Virus record (IMG/VR): IMGVR_UViG_3300027743_000014
Coordinates: 1-44,375 of that record
DNA: 44,375 bases
Strand: one strand, 5' to 3'
Origin: a virus
Each line of letters starts with the position of its first letter. The stretch's first letter is position 1. The notes under the pieces are model-generated. The model was given only the letters and a program-made list of their open reading frames with translations. It did not search any database and was not told the DNA's origin. Of this stretch, positions 36,646 through 44,168 are shown piece after piece. The translations under genes were made by a program, and so were the position numbers.

Positions 36646-37356
36646 ATGGCCCATAACGCGCTGACCGTGACCAACCCCAACCCGACGCCGCCCACCAACA
36701 TGAGCTGCACGGGTGCGACCTCGCCCAATCCGCCAAATTTTACCAAGAACACCTACAACGACCCGAAAAACTGGTCATACATCAACCCAAAGGACTACCC
36801 GCCGCCTTACTTCGACGACGGCGCGTCCGGTGCGCTGACCGCGCTGGCGGCCAATACGGCGGCGCTTGCGTCAGGATCCGGCGCCACCGCCGGCGGCACC
36901 GAGAACAGCTATCCGGGCGCGGCCAGCGGCGTGGTTCCGGCCTCCACCAGCGTGGCGCATGAGGGCGCCGGCACCGAGGTGGTGGTCACCTCGCCGGGAT
37001 CTCTCGCGACCGCCCCGACCCAGCAGGTGAGCGTGCTCGGCTCCTACACCACGACGCCGAACGCGAGCCATGCGTCCTACCTCTCGGCCGGCACCGCGCC
37101 GGTCATCACCGGAACGCCCGCTCCGAACAACACCGCATCCGGTCTCGGTACCGTGCTGATGACGCTCACCGGCACCGGCTTCAAGCGTGACAGCGTGATT
37201 TACGTCGACGGCATCGCGCAGAACACCAACTACGTCAGCTCTACGTCGCTGACCACGAACGCGCCCAAGAAGCCGACTGCCGGAACCCGGCAGGTCACGG
37301 TGGTTAATGGTGTCGGGGGCACGCCGAGCGCGGCCTCCACCTGGACCTTCACCTAA
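36646..37356 (+). CDS. Structural protein with IPT/TIG-like domain (1 of 2)
   Basis: A 236-residue protein with the strongest ribosome site of the region, AAAGGAGGGCGAC. Residues 1-65 are Asn/Pro-rich; 65-130 are Ala/Gly/Ser-rich; residues 150-236 form a TIG/IPT-like Ig sandwich: PVITGTPAPNNTASGLGTVLMTL, TGTGFKRDSVIYVDG, TRQVTVVNGVGG. TIG domains in phages often decorate capsids or tails and stick to cells. The next gene has the same kind of domain. The strong site suggests many copies per virion. Confidence 0.75.
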   Translation: MAHNALTVTNPNPTPPTNMSCTGATSPNPPNFTKNTYNDPKNWSYINPKDYPPPYFDDGASGALTALAANTAALASGSGATAGGTENSYPGAASGVVPASTSVAHEGAGTEVVVTSPGSLATAPTQQVSVLGSYTTTPNASHASYLSAGTAPVITGTPAPNNTASGLGTVLMTLTGTGFKRDSVIYVDGIAQNTNYVSSTSLTTNAPKKPTAGTRQVTVVNGVGGTPSAASTWTFT

Positions 37357-37371
37357 CAAGGAGACGACGCC

Positions 37372-38253
37372 ATGGCGACCAGGCCACACGACGAGGAGCG
37401 GGTCGAGCGGGAGCGGCAGGAGAACACCGCCTCGCGCAAACGCGCGCACGACGAGGAGCGGAGCCGGCAAAGCGGCGCCCGCGGTCCTGCCCCCCGCGAC
37501 GACGGCGCCCAGCTTCACAAGGACGCCACGCCGCGCCAGCGCCTCGAGCACGAGAAGGACGAGGAGGGCTTCGTCGAGCGCATCCGCGAGGAGAAGCAGC
37601 ACCACGACTTCATCGAGCGCACCAAACCTGACGACCCGAGCGACAACCTCGGCCAGCTGACACGCGACAACGTCAATCCCGACATCCCCAGTGCTGAGCC
37701 AGGAACGGGGCCGATCGTGCAGCCGGAGAGCAACTCCGGCGGTGTGCCGCCACCCAAGACCGAGGAGAGCGAGCTGCCTGAACCGCTTCGCGCGCACAGC
37801 ATCAACGAGCCGCCGGGCTCGGATGTGATCCCGGGCGCGGACACCGGGCCAAATCAGCTCCCTGGCGACGGCTCTGCGCTGCCGCCTGGTACCGAGCTGC
37901 CGCCGCTGGTACTCTCCGACATCTCGCCTGACAGCGCCGATCTCGGCAGCATGGTCGATTTCGTGCTGACTGTGATCGGTAGCGGCTTTACGCCGAACAG
38001 CGTGATCCTGTTCGACGACGAGGAGCTGCCGACCACGTTTGTCAACCAGACTACCATGACGGCCAGCCCGCCGACGCAGGCCGAGGCCGGCATCGTCGAC
38101 GTCGAGGTGGCGCGCGGCGAGGATCTTAGCGACGTGCTCACGTTCGAGTTCGTCGCGCCGGCGGGCCGGCGCTCGAGCGAGAAGGCCGAGCGCAGGCCGA
38201 AGAAGAACACGCCGATCAGTCGGCGTGCGGACAAGAAGAAGGGGAAGAAATGA
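37372..38253 (+). CDS. Charged protein with IPT/TIG-like domain (2 of 2)
   Basis: A 293-residue protein with an AAGGAGACG site. The first 90 residues are extremely charged (EERVERERQENTASRKRAHD), the middle is Pro/Gly/Ser-rich, and residues about 175-265 are a TIG-like domain: LSDISPDSADLGSMVDFVLTV, GSGFTPNSVILFDDEELP, EAGIVDVEVARG. The end is strongly basic (RRADKKKGKK). It is an adjacent relative of the preceding protein's domain on a different scaffold. It may be a head or decoration protein whose basic tail meets DNA. The last codons overlap the next ATG. Confidence 0.7.
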   Translation: MATRPHDEERVERERQENTASRKRAHDEERSRQSGARGPAPRDDGAQLHKDATPRQRLEHEKDEEGFVERIREEKQHHDFIERTKPDDPSDNLGQLTRDNVNPDIPSAEPGTGPIVQPESNSGGVPPPKTEESELPEPLRAHSINEPPGSDVIPGADTGPNQLPGDGSALPPGTELPPLVLSDISPDSADLGSMVDFVLTVIGSGFTPNSVILFDDEELPTTFVNQTTMTASPPTQAEAGIVDVEVARGEDLSDVLTFEFVAPAGRRSSEKAERRPKKNTPISRRADKKKGKK

Positions 38254-38501
38254 GCGAAGAGCTGAGCCTGGGTGCGCGCCGCGTGCGCGCATCCTTCAAC
38301 CCGACCAAAAACTCGGCGGTGGACATGCTCAAGGGCACCGCCGCCAAGTTCATCGACCAGTGCCACGCCATGGCTGACAAGACGGACGATCCCGAGATCG
38401 GGCGTTGCATCAGTCTGGCGATGACCCACGCCGAGACCGCGGCTATGTACGCCGTCAAGGCGGCCACGGCCGAACCAAAGCAGGAAACGAAGGCCGCGTA
38501 G
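38250..38501 (+). CDS. Acb2/Tad1-hairpin-like small protein, candidate anti-CBASS sponge
   Basis: An 83-residue helical protein. The pattern RRVRASFNP (residues 10-18), then a helix from V24 to about M41 (VDMLKGTAAKFIDQCHAM), a turn DDPEIGR (46-52), and a helix AMTHAETAAMYAVKAAT (57-73) match the helical hairpin I associate with the DUF7681/Acb2-Tad1 family. Family members Acb2 and Tad1 bind cyclic nucleotides made by CBASS and Thoeris defences and so block them. Many members lie, as here, among head genes and have not been tested. Sponge function is therefore inferred; the hairpin pattern itself is visible. ATGA coupling precedes it, and the stop shares a base with the next GTG. Confidence 0.65.
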   Translation: MSEELSLGARRVRASFNPTKNSAVDMLKGTAAKFIDQCHAMADKTDDPEIGRCISLAMTHAETAAMYAVKAATAEPKQETKAA

Positions 38502-38800
38502 TGAGCCTGATTGAGATCGAACCGGGCCGCTTCGTCGTCGATCGGCGGCGCGGCCCGGTCGCGCGCAGCCGGCTGCCGGCGCCGATGCTGATCACGGACG
38601 AGATGCCGCCGACCGAACAAATAGACGGCAAATTCTACACCTCTAAACGTACGTTCCGCGCGGTCGGGCGCGCGCACGGGCTGACTGAGGTTGGCAACGA
38701 AGTTCTGAAGCCGAAGACGCGATCGAGTTCAGCACCGCAGGAGCGCGCGCGCCGGCGCGAGGCGATCAAGACCGCCGTCGAGAGATACCGAGCGAAATAG
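38501..38800 (+). CDS. Conserved head-operon protein, unknown
   Basis: A 99-residue protein with GTG start that overlaps the preceding TAG by one base. It reads LIEIEPGRFVVDRRRG, then MLITDEMPPTEQIDGKFYTSKRTFRAVGRAHGLTEVGNE. The pattern (D)GKxYTSKxxFRxxxRxxGxxExGNE occurs in small proteins before the scaffold or capsid genes of many phages, whose function is unknown. It is followed by the hairpin region upstream of the scaffold gene. Confidence 0.75.
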   Translation: MSLIEIEPGRFVVDRRRGPVARSRLPAPMLITDEMPPTEQIDGKFYTSKRTFRAVGRAHGLTEVGNEVLKPKTRSSSAPQERARRREAIKTAVERYRAK

Positions 38801-38822
38801 CGACTGATTTGCGCGCGGTGCT

Positions 38823-38857
38823 GATTAGTCGCTTCGCGGTCAATTTGACCACTAATC
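38823..38857. promoter_or_regulatory. Nested inverted repeats upstream of the scaffold gene
   Basis: GATTAGT (38823-38829) pairs with ACTAATC (38851-38857), and the near-perfect palindrome GGTCAA-T-TTGACC (38838-38850) lies inside. The scaffold ribosome site GGGAG follows at once. It could fold in mRNA as a hairpin next to the ribosome site or be a protein-binding dyad. This 69-base gap is the only sizeable one in the head operon before the capsid gene. Confidence 0.45.
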
Positions 38858-38869
38858 GGGAGAGCCCCT

Positions 38870-40108
38870 ATGTCTGACACGTCCGCCCCCTCGCCGCCCC
38901 CGCCGCCGTCAAATACGCCGGCCCCTGCGCCGCAGCAGGAAGTTCCGGTCAACCAGAACCCGGTCGACGTCCCCCGCCCACTGGGCGACCAGGCGCCGCC
39001 GGCGGCCCCTGAGAAGCCACCCGTCAGCCGGCGGGAGGCGATCCAGAAGGCGCTCGCCAAGCAGCGCGTCGACAGCCCGCCGCAGCCGCGCGAGGCCAAG
39101 AAGGGCGACAATAACCCCCCGGAGGACACCCCGGACGAGGAGTTCAGCCTCAAGAAGCGACCCAGCGACCAGCCGCGCGATCGCGGCCGGTTCGCACCAA
39201 AGTCTGCGCCCAATGTTTCGCCGCAGGAAAGCGCAGACGCGGGGCGGCAGGCGGCCCAACCCGGCACGCAGGCCGCCCCGCAACCCTACACGCCCCCGCC
39301 GGGCGCGCCGGCGCACCACCACCCCATCCCGCGCATGTCACCGCGCGCCGCGGCGTTGTGGGACAAAGTGCCGGATGAGGTGCGCGCCGACGCACACCGG
39401 ATGTATCGCGAGATCGACCAGGCCTTCCGCAAGTACAAGGCCGACTACGACTTCGCCAACACGATCCGGCCCTACATCGAGATGGCGCGCCAGCAGGGCA
39501 CCACGATCGCGCGCGTCTTAGAAAACCACGACGGCATCGAGCAGAAGCTGCGCTCAGATCCGATCGGCGGCCTCGAGATCATTGTCCACAATCTCAATCT
39601 GCAGACCCCGGACGGGCAGAAGCTGACGTTCCGGGATCTGGCCTGGCACCACCTCAACCAGACCCCGGAGCAGCATCAGCTGATCCAGCAGCGCAACTCC
39701 GCGGAGGCGATGCGGCTGCAGATCGAGGAGATGCGGCGCCAGCAGGAGGCGCTTGCCAACGAACACCGCCGGATGCAGTATGCGCAGCACTTCTCGATGA
39801 CGCGCGGGGCGGTTGATCGGTACGCCGACACGCACCCCCGCTTCAACGAGCTAGGACCGCTGATCCACCAGGAGATCCAGCTCGGGTTCGACCTGGAGAC
39901 GGCCTACCGCCGCGCAGAACTGCTGTGGCCCGCGACAGCGGCTCAGACCCGCACCGGCACGACGGCGGCTCAGACCCGCAACCCCGACAGAAGCATCTCC
40001 GGCGCGCCCGGTGGCGGACCCCTCAATGGGGCTGCGCGTACAGGCAAGCCGACCTCTCGCAAGGACGCCATCGCGCACGCCATCAACCATGTGCGGGGCA
40101 GCCTATGA
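38870..40108 (+). CDS. Putative scaffolding protein
   Basis: A 412-residue protein directly before the capsid gene. The first 130 residues are Pro/Lys-rich and probably disordered. Residues 145-330 are helical: MSPRAAALWDKVPDEVRADAHRMYREIDQAFRKYKADYDFANTI, then LRSDPIGGLEIIVHNL and the coil RLQIEEMRRQQEALANEHRRMQ. The last 50 residues are Gly/Arg-rich with SRKDAIAHAINHVRG. This layout and the location fit podovirus scaffold proteins that guide capsid assembly. The SD is GGGAGAG. No protease is seen nearby, so scaffold release is likely without cleavage, as in P22. Confidence 0.75.
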   Translation: MSDTSAPSPPPPPSNTPAPAPQQEVPVNQNPVDVPRPLGDQAPPAAPEKPPVSRREAIQKALAKQRVDSPPQPREAKKGDNNPPEDTPDEEFSLKKRPSDQPRDRGRFAPKSAPNVSPQESADAGRQAAQPGTQAAPQPYTPPPGAPAHHHPIPRMSPRAAALWDKVPDEVRADAHRMYREIDQAFRKYKADYDFANTIRPYIEMARQQGTTIARVLENHDGIEQKLRSDPIGGLEIIVHNLNLQTPDGQKLTFRDLAWHHLNQTPEQHQLIQQRNSAEAMRLQIEEMRRQQEALANEHRRMQYAQHFSMTRGAVDRYADTHPRFNELGPLIHQEIQLGFDLETAYRRAELLWPATAAQTRTGTTAAQTRNPDRSISGAPGGGPLNGAARTGKPTSRKDAIAHAINHVRGSL

Positions 40109-40137
40109 CGTAACCCATAGCCCCACGGGGGGAGTGA

Positions 40138-41160
40138 ATGCCCAATATTACGACCAATGCTGCCTACCAGCAGATCCTCAGCATGGCCGTCGAAGAGCGG
40201 TCAAGCAGCTACCAAGACCTCGTCTCCAACAACAACGCACTGCTCGCCGTTCTCAGGCGCAAAGGCGCCTGGAAGTCCTACTCCGGTCCGGTCATCCGCG
40301 AGACCCTGCAGATCGGCAAGCAAGTCGCGCAGTGGTATTCGGGCTACGACCAGCTGCTCAACCCGGCGATCGACCTGTTCAACGACGCGATGTTCACCCC
40401 CAAGATGGTCGTCGTGCCGATCATCCTGTCGATGCAGGAAATTCTCAACAACCAGGGCTCGAGCCAGCTGATGGACGTGCTCGACAGCTACATGGAGGCC
40501 GCCGAGCGCTCGCTCGAGGACACCATGGACGCCGGGCTGTTCTCCGACGGCACCGCCAACGGCGGCAAGCAGATCACCGGGCTGGCCACCGCGATCCCGA
40601 TCACCACCAATAGCGGCGTCTACGGCGGCCTCGACCGCGCCACCGCTACGATTTGGCGGACGTCAACCTTCGACGCGCAGACGATGGCGACGACGATCGG
40701 CACGCAGGTGAACAAGGACACCATCCGGCCCTTCCTCAACATGATCATGACCCAGCGCTCGCGCGGCAAGGACTACGCCGACTTGCTGATCATGAGCCCG
40801 GAGCACTACGCCGCTTACGACGCCGCGACGATACAGATCCAGCGGCAGACCAACGAGACCTCGATGGGCAAGCTGGGCTTCTCCTCGCTCGAGTACATCG
40901 GCGGCGGCAAGCGGGCTGAGATCGTGCTCGACGGCGGCATTGGCTCGAACATGCCGGCCAACACCACGTTCGGCATCAACACCGACAGTCTGCGCTTGCG
41001 CTATCACCCCAACCGCAACTTCGACCGCGTGTTTGATGGCGAGGGCCAGATGCCGATCGACAAAGACGCGATCGCGCAGTTCATCGGCTGGATGGGCGAG
41101 CTCACGATGGTCAACCCGCTGTTCAACTGGCGCTTCTACGACAGCAATCCGGCGACCTAA
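40138..41160 (+). CDS. Major capsid protein
   Basis: A 340-residue protein with a GGGGGGAG ribosome site. It has the makeup of an HK97-fold capsid protein: an N-terminal helix region (MAVEERSSSYQDLVSNNNALLAVLRRKGAW), the spine-helix block MDVLDSYMEAAERSLEDTMDAGLFSDGTA, the P-domain strands and the end LTMVNPLFNWRFYDSNPAT, plus LLIMSPEHYAAYDAATIQIQ. It follows the scaffold gene and precedes neck-type genes. It shows no long N-terminal prodomain, so it probably needs no maturation cleavage. A small GC-rich hairpin follows its stop. Confidence 0.88.
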   Translation: MPNITTNAAYQQILSMAVEERSSSYQDLVSNNNALLAVLRRKGAWKSYSGPVIRETLQIGKQVAQWYSGYDQLLNPAIDLFNDAMFTPKMVVVPIILSMQEILNNQGSSQLMDVLDSYMEAAERSLEDTMDAGLFSDGTANGGKQITGLATAIPITTNSGVYGGLDRATATIWRTSTFDAQTMATTIGTQVNKDTIRPFLNMIMTQRSRGKDYADLLIMSPEHYAAYDAATIQIQRQTNETSMGKLGFSSLEYIGGGKRAEIVLDGGIGSNMPANTTFGINTDSLRLRYHPNRNFDRVFDGEGQMPIDKDAIAQFIGWMGELTMVNPLFNWRFYDSNPAT

Positions 41161-41279
41161 CACAACTCCCCCGGCGGGGGTTATCCAGACCCCTTCCTCC
41201 GCCGGTTCTCCCTGCGGCCGTCGTGTTTCTCGTTCAGCACGGCGGTCGCAGTTTTGGCAATCACGGAGACACCAAACCC
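41161..41279. other. Gap after the capsid gene, with a short GC hairpin
   Basis: About 119 noncoding bases. CCCCC-GGC-GGGGG (41168-41180) begins seven bases after the capsid stop and could act as a weak terminator or as an mRNA end that keeps capsid transcript levels high. There is no T run. The rest holds the ribosome site CACGGAGAC for the next gene; I see no promoter. Confidence 0.4.
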
Positions 41280-42005
41280 ATGGCCCTGCGCGACCCAGAC
41301 GACGCCCTTGTCGTCCTCTTCCGACACCTGCCCCTGCCGAACGACTTGCGTACGCAAGCGGAAGGGCGCCCCATCTTCGACGACGTCGAGGTGTGCGAGA
41401 TCCGCCTCCCCGGCTCCAAGGACGTCAAAGTCTTCCCGGCGTTGGCCTTCTCCACCGGGTGGATCGATGATCCGCACACCGGCGCGAGCCACCAGATCAC
41501 CTACGCGGAGCGGTTCGCCCACCAGTACCGGCAATTCAAGATGCACGTGGCGCAGACCAAGAGCGGCACCCCGCTCGACTACGCGCCGTTTCTCACGGCG
41601 GCACGCAGAGCCGAGCTGCGCGCGCAGAACGTCTACACGGTGGAGCAGCTGGCCGCGATCGAGGGCACCGAGCTCAAGAACCTCGGGCCGGGCGGGCGTG
41701 AGTACAAAAACGGCGCGGTTGACTACCTGGCCGAGAGCAAAGCCAGCGTGCCGGCCAAGCAGATGCAGCAGGAGCTCGAGGCGCTGCGTGCGCGCAATCA
41801 GATCCTTGAAGAGGACGCCAAGCTGAAAGCCGAGCGCGAGGCGGCCACGCCCAAGGCGACGGCGGACGTCGACTTCGACGACATGAATGTGGATCAGCTG
41901 CGCGAGTACATCACCGTGCACACCGGCCTGCCGCCGACCGGCTCGCTCGGCCACAAGTCGCTCAAGCATCTTGCGCAGGGGATCGTCAAACAAAAGGCCG
42001 CCTGA
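41280..42005 (+). CDS. Head-associated protein with coiled and HhH-like segments
   Basis: A 241-residue protein. ATG 41280 is chosen for its CGGAGAC ribosome site; the upstream reading from 41223 lies in the noncoding gap. Residues 1-110 form a first domain (DDALVVLFRHLPLPNDLR, VFPALAFSTGWIDDPHTG). Residues 125-155 read YTVEQLAAIEGTELKNLGPGGREY, a helix-hairpin-helix-like pattern that could contact DNA or protein. A coil follows (MQQELEALRARNQILEEDAKL), and the end reads VDQLREYITVHTGLPPTGS, a SAP- or LEM-like motif. It lies between capsid and neck genes. A head-completion role is likely but not certain. Confidence 0.7.
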   Translation: MALRDPDDALVVLFRHLPLPNDLRTQAEGRPIFDDVEVCEIRLPGSKDVKVFPALAFSTGWIDDPHTGASHQITYAERFAHQYRQFKMHVAQTKSGTPLDYAPFLTAARRAELRAQNVYTVEQLAAIEGTELKNLGPGGREYKNGAVDYLAESKASVPAKQMQQELEALRARNQILEEDAKLKAEREAATPKATADVDFDDMNVDQLREYITVHTGLPPTGSLGHKSLKHLAQGIVKQKAA

Positions 42006-42712
42006 TGAGCCTGCTCACCGTGGTGCGCGATGTCTGCGCGGTGGTCGGCGTCGCGGCGCCGGCCAGCGTGATCGCGGCGATCAGCTCGAACCGCACCATG
42101 TTTGAGATGCTCGCCTGCGCCAACGAGATGGCGCAGCGCATCGCCTACGACACGCGTGACTGGACCGCGCTGCGCCGGTTTCACAAGTTCCTCGGCGCCA
42201 CCGTCATCGACCCCGCCGGCGACTACGATCAGGACGTCTACGCGTTGCCGGCGGACTATAAGCGACTGCTGCTCACCTCAAATTTGTGGCGCTCGACCTC
42301 GTCGCAGTCGCCGATGAAGTTCATCGACGACCACGACGACTGGCTGCACCGCCACCTGGCGAACGACACCGAGAATTCCTGGACGCTATTTGGTCACGAC
42401 GTACACCTGCGCCCGGGGTTGCCGCCCGGCGAAACCATCCAGTTCGCCTACCTCGACAGGAACTGCGTCGCGCTGGCGAGCGGCGGCAACGGCGATCGCT
42501 TCCAGGCCGACGCGGACACCTTCCGGCTCGACGAGCGGCTGTTGAAATTAGGCATGACCTTCGACTGGAAGATGAAGAAGGGGTCGCCGTACGCCGAGGA
42601 CATGGGCACTTACCAGGACGCGGTCTCCATCGCGATGGGTCGCGACAAGCCGGCGCCGATCTACCTCGGGGGGCGGCCGCGGCAGGACATGTGGTGGGGC
42701 ACCCATGCCTAG
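42005..42712 (+). CDS. Neck / tail accessory protein (P22 gp4-like)
   Basis: A 235-residue protein. It starts with helices ([41 protein letters not shown]), then [17 protein letters not shown], the conserved [22 protein letters not shown], and [21 protein letters not shown] with the end [11 protein letters not shown]. The LDExLLxLGMxWxWKxxKGxxYAED pattern is typical of the gp4-type neck proteins of short-tailed phages, which attach to the portal and carry the tail hub. TAATG/ATGA-type overlap with the gene before and overlap with the fibre gene after support co-translation. Confidence 0.8.
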   Translation: MSLLTVVRDVCAVVGVAAPASVIAAISSNRTMFEMLACANEMAQRIAYDTRDWTALRRFHKFLGATVIDPAGDYDQDVYALPADYKRLLLTSNLWRSTSSQSPMKFIDDHDDWLHRHLANDTENSWTLFGHDVHLRPGLPPGETIQFAYLDRNCVALASGGNGDRFQADADTFRLDERLLKLGMTFDWKMKKGSPYAEDMGTYQDAVSIAMGRDKPAPIYLGGRPRQDMWWGTHA

Positions 42713-44168
42713 CATCGGCGGACGCGGTCTGCACCACGGCACCTACAACATGGTGATGGGCGAGCCGGGACCACCCGGCGCGCCGGGCTCGCCGGGCGCC
42801 GACAGCACGGTGCCGGGGCCGCCCGGGCCGGTTGGTCCGTCTGGGCCGCAGGGCCCGGAGGGCGACCCCAGCACGGTACCCGGGCCGGCTGGCCCCGCAG
42901 GGTCGACCGGGCCGGCTGGTCCGCAGGGTCCGCAGGGCATTCCCGGCCCCGTTGGTGCCGGCTCCGGTGACGTCAATGGGCCGGGCACTGTGGTCGCAGA
43001 TCGCATCGCGCTGTTCAACGGCACCACCGGCAAGCTGATCAAGGACGGCGGTAAGACGCTGGCCGACCTAACGACTGATTTCATCAATGTCGGCGGCGAC
43101 ATCATGACCGGGCATCTCGCGTTGCCGGTCGGTCCCGGTGCCGCGCAGGCGGTGCGCAAGGACTATGTCGATGCCGCTATTCTCGCCTACGCCGCTCCGT
43201 TCGACGCGCTGGCCTACAACGGAATGCAGATCAACGGGTCGATGGAGGTCAGTCAGGAAAAAGGCACGGGTGTTGGGTCGACAAGTAGCTATGTTTGTGA
43301 TGGGTGGATCATAGCCGCAGGTGGTGTGCCTGTTATTTTTGGCTCACAAAACACCGGTAGTGGACTGGCAGGGTTAACTAATTTTATAAACGTTGCTGTT
43401 TCCACAGCGCAACCATCGCTTGGGGCTGCTGAACACGCGATGATATATAACCAAATCGAGGGTTATCGTATTAGTCGCTTGGCGTGGGGAACAGCCAATG
43501 CGCAGCCGCTTACAATTGGTTTCTGGAGCTGCCACCAAAGAACAGGCACTTATAGCGTTTCAGTCCGAAACAGTGCGTTCAATCGTAGTTGTATTGCTAC
43601 TTACACGCAAAATGTCTCCGCTGCATGGGAATACAAAACCGTCAATATTCCCGGCGATACTGGAGGAACGTGGAACGCGGGCAACATCGTTGGGATGTCC
43701 GTTGCCTTCCCGTTGGCATCTGGCGCAACATTTACGGCTCCAGTAGCTGGTGTTTGGTATGGGACCAACTACATTGCTGCACCGGGGCAAGTGAACGGCG
43801 TGGCCACCACCTCCGATGTTTTGCGAATAACTGGCGTCGTTATCCTTCCCGGCACGCAGGCCCCCACCGCCGCGCAATCGCCGCTGATCATGCGACCGTA
43901 TGATCAGGAGTTGGTGACGTGTCAGAGATACTATGAGAGCGCAGCACTCCTAATACGATCTCCCATAACAGGTATGCACTATCATTGGTTTAGGTACATC
44001 GATAAACGCGCTGCACCGGCTGTATCGCTTTCCACCATCGTATACAACGGTGGAGCATCTGCTGCTACTGTTGCAAACCCTCTTCTTACCGGCGCAGAGA
44101 TATCGTTCACCAACACCACGATAAACGGGTTTATAACGGCCAACTGCATCGCAGACGCGAGGTTGTGA
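42705..44168 (+). CDS. Collagen-like tail fibre with AT-rich, probably acquired distal domain
   Basis: A 487-residue protein. Residues 19-87 are collagen-like Gly-x-y triplets ([32 protein letters not shown]). Residues 95-175 follow with [17 protein letters not shown] and the fibre module [12 protein letters not shown] (a motif shared by many fibres before a coiled neck). From about residue 180 the protein is a beta-rich receptor-binding domain ([29 protein letters not shown]). The matching DNA (43250-44165) drops to around 50% GC, against roughly two-thirds elsewhere, with many A/T third positions. So the tip was probably gained by recent exchange. Collagen triplets are common in fibres as flexible rods. 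It is the likely receptor-binding protein. Confidence 0.85.
   Translation: MPSIGGRGLHHGTYNMVMGEPGPPGAPGSPGADSTVPGPPGPVGPSGPQGPEGDPSTVPGPAGPAGSTGPAGPQGPQGIPGPVGAGSGDVNGPGTVVADRIALFNGTTGKLIKDGGKTLADLTTDFINVGGDIMTGHLALPVGPGAAQAVRKDYVDAAILAYAAPFDALAYNGMQINGSMEVSQEKGTGVGSTSSYVCDGWIIAAGGVPVIFGSQNTGSGLAGLTNFINVAVSTAQPSLGAAEHAMIYNQIEGYRISRLAWGTANAQPLTIGFWSCHQRTGTYSVSVRNSAFNRSCIATYTQNVSAAWEYKTVNIPGDTGGTWNAGNIVGMSVAFPLASGATFTAPVAGVWYGTNYIAAPGQVNGVATTSDVLRITGVVILPGTQAPTAAQSPLIMRPYDQELVTCQRYYESAALLIRSPITGMHYHWFRYIDKRAAPAVSLSTIVYNGGASAATVANPLLTGAEISFTNTTINGFITANCIADARL

Noticed and set aside
36871-38292. Minus-strand open frame of 473 codons
   Set aside because: Covers two well-supported plus-strand genes with strong ribosome sites; Arg-rich product without a recognisable domain.
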